64,000 nt of DNA from Branchipolynoe longqiensis (Eukaryota; Annelida; Polychaeta; Phyllodocida; Polynoidae): positions 24,757,849 through 24,821,848 of the forward strand of contig CM059186.1 in assembly GCA_030323885.1 (NCBI GenBank), in the 5' to 3' direction. A program made the position numbers and the translations under genes. Of this stretch, positions 61,721 through 64,000 are shown piece by piece. Position 1 is the first letter of the stretch, and the number at the start of each line of letters is the position of its first letter. The notes under the pieces are model-generated. The model was not told where the DNA came from and did no database searches. It saw nothing but the letters and a program-made list of their open reading frames with translations.

Positions 61721-62648
61721 ATGTGATATGTCACGGCCCACCAGCGGGACGCCCAATGGAAGGAAACCATGCCAAAAGTAGCCAGATAGCACACCACACA
61801 GCTACGTACAAGCCGATGATATGTAAATAGCAGTAGGCTAGTCTAGTAATAAGAGTAGAAAAAAATAAAACACACATATGCCAAGAAAATCCAAAAAAAT
61901 TAACATAGGTTACTAACCAGACCAAACAACTATCTATCTGCTACTGAAATGCAGGCAATCAAATACCTTATCAGCAGCTACTGTGTGATAAGATAACACC
62001 AACACTACAGCTGGCCAGCATTGAAAACAAGCCTGAATACACAGGCTTATATGCTATGGACAGTATAAATACAGCCTCAATAAAAAAATATTAAATTTGT
62101 TTTTGTTAAAACTAAATCAAGCTCTCATTTCCTATATATTCACTGTGTTAAGCCTAAGGGAACATGGGAATCAGGAAGTCAAAGCAGGTAGAACAAGAGT
62201 TTATTCAAACTCAGCAGGAAGCTCGGCTTTAACAAGCCATGGGCGGTGCTAGTGTGATTAGCTGGAACACCCGCTGACAAGGACACACAGTCCTGTTTAG
62301 GAACAGATAACATAAGCATAGTATATATATATGTGTGTCTTATTTGGTATATGACTTGACTATGGATGGATAACAAACTAGAGGAAACTTAACTTCTTCT
62401 AAAAAGAGCATATTCATCTATATATATATGACCATTCGTACAGTGTAATAATGATCTGACTGGAAAGGAGACAGTTCTAGTGGCAAAAGGAAACAAGTGA
62501 CCAGTAGATTATGATGATTTGACCATTTATTAATGATTTGAAATAAGGAACAGCTGTATATAATGTTATATTGAATATAAAACCGAATAATTAGAAATAA
62601 AGCAATAAATTAATAAATAAATATAATTTAACGTCGGACGTGCCTAAT
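61721..62648. other. AT-rich sequence, in part possible LINE 3' UTR
   Basis: Contains AATAAAA near 61865 and 62080. No other gene or repeat recognised. Confidence 0.4.
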
Positions 62649-63428
62649 GGCCCTGTAACATTACGACCCATCGTAAAAGTGAGTGACCAACGGCTAAAAT
62701 CACTTTAAAACATTGAGATCCGTCGAACTTTTCAGCGTCGGGGGCAAAGTTGGACTTATACATACCGTATACACAACGTAATGAACGTATGCAGAACATA
62801 TGTCCGACCTATTGCTAGCATATAGCCATATTATGGGTAGCGTATACATACCATATACAAAAAGTGCTGAACGTATGATGAATGTATGCAGAACATATGT
62901 CCGAGCTATTACTGGCATGTGTCAGCATATGAGAGCCTCTCATATAACGTAGCAGAGTATATGGCCAAAGTAAGGCCAACGTATGGCTAATGTGCCTCCC
63001 GGCGAAAAATGCTCGCAATACGCTCACAAAACGCTGGTGAAGGTTATATACGTAATTCGATCAGCAGAAGTATGCGTTATACATTACATATGTCAAGATA
63101 TGGTTGGGAAATGCAAAACGTATGTTACACATAGGTTAGACGTACATTATCCATATGTCGGCAATACATTGTCAATACGCGGACTGTACATTTCCACTGG
63201 ATCTTCGTCCGACTGCCGTAGGTCAACATAGTGCTACATATGAACATTTGTCTAACGTATGTCTAATATACATTAACATATGTCTAATGTATACATAATG
63301 TATGCCTGAAGTAAAAGCCACACATTGTCGAAAGTCGAAAGTTTTGTGCATGCACAAAACTTTAGTGACCCCTTGAGCGACGCCGTATAACGACGAACAT
63401 CGACGTATACCAACATACGCATAACGTA
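62649..63428. mobile_element. G-family MITE with TATACGTA-type interior, right end lost
   Basis: Left end GGCCCTGTAACATTACGACC, interior of 'cgtatac' and 'catatgtc' words as in the 10987 copy. It stops at 63428 against a SINE-A copy. Confidence 0.7.
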
Positions 63429-63630
63429 CCGCCTTGTGGCAGTGCACACTAATGGCAACTTTATTAGTTCCGACCCATGTCCTGCCCATGTGCTACCCTA
63501 ATAATGCTGAGTGACAGGCTAGGTGGCGCCAAGTATCAAATGTATATGTCATTGGTTTGACTCGGCTGGGGTTTGACCCCAATGACCTTCTGAGTATGGA
63601 ACGCCAGCCATTGTGCCCGTCCGGTTAGGA
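63429..63630 (-). mobile_element. SINE-A 5' part
   Basis: 'ggcagtgcacactaatggc', 'ctaataatgctgagtgacag', 'tcattggtttgactcggct' and an inverted head ending 'cccgtccggtt'. Confidence 0.8.
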
Positions 63631-63631
63631 C

Positions 63632-63900
63632 AGGAGAGCGAGGGAGGGAGGGAGGAGGGAGGGAGGGAGGGAGGGAGGGAGGGAGGGAGGAGGGAGGAGG
63701 GAGGGAGGGAGGAAGGAAGGAGGGGAGGGGAGGAAGGAGGGGAGGGGAGGGAGGAGGGAGGGAAAGGATGGAGGGAGAGGGAAGGATGGGTAGAGGAATG
63801 GAGGAAGGAGGGAAGGTAGGGAAGGTAGGGAAGGTAGGGAGGGAGGGAGGTAGGGAGGGAAGGAGGGAGGGAAGGAGGTAGCGAGGGAGGGAGGGCAGCA
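63632..63900. repeat. (GGGA)n/(GGAA)n purine tract
   Basis: Fifth purine-rich tract on the plus strand, followed at 63901-64000 by GC-rich unassigned sequence. Confidence 0.92.
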
Positions 63901-64000
63901 TGAAGGGTGAGGATCGCCGGGAGTCCTTAGCCCCGGCGGAATCCTCTCGCCAACCGGAAGTGCTGCGTGTCCATCAGGTGGACGCGCCAGGGTCGCGTTC

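Overview
The window is animal nuclear DNA: one interrupted, spliced membrane-protein gene in a matrix that is mostly mobile elements, fold-back elements and minisatellites. The repeats are typical of a marine invertebrate: two tyrosine-recombinase retrotransposons (DIRS-like and Ngaro-like), a non-LTR retrotransposon, at least three tRNA-derived SINE families and several families of terminal-inverted-repeat elements. Two intronic minisatellites reach the splice sites of the gene. I recall such 'mirage' minisatellites from amphioxus, so a cephalochordate is my leading guess, held only moderately.

Layout. 1-2.9 kb: a pogo/Tigger-like MITE, a 154-bp tandem repeat and a purine tract. 2.9-8.2 kb: a 5.3-kb block bracketed by about 130-bp inverted repeats, holding two large minisatellites, SINEs, a MITE and a second purine tract. 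8.3-18.7 kb: SINEs, a satellite split by a MITE, fold-back elements and an 8-bp-TSD (hAT-like) MITE. 18.76-23.7 kb: a DIRS-like element on the minus strand (gag, RT, RNase H, tyrosine recombinase). 23.7-29 kb: MITEs and SINEs.

29.0-44.75 kb: the host gene, plus strand, four coding exons joined by phase-compatible GT-AG introns and giving a 401-residue multi-pass membrane protein. Intron 1 (9.2 kb) is a minisatellite into which a 6.59-kb Ngaro-like element is inserted on the minus strand. The element has complete split direct repeats (A1-ORFs-B1-A2-B2) and joins its target through a shared AAT without a target duplication. Intron 2 holds SINEs, an LTR-like insertion, a 191-bp palindrome and a MITE. 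Intron 3 starts with a minisatellite whose first unit is the 5' splice site itself.

44.8-64 kb: further MITEs, many nested; paired SINE-B units; purine tracts; a 60-bp minisatellite; and a degraded CR1/Jockey-type non-LTR element at about 59.5-61.7 kb. No rRNA gene, functional tRNA gene or CRISPR array was seen.

The main pattern beyond routine annotation is that several short-element families keep a fixed outer and inner framework while the sequence of their hairpins or inverted arms differs between copies, usually staying self-complementary within a copy. One of these families shares its terminal module with the DIRS-like retrotransposon.
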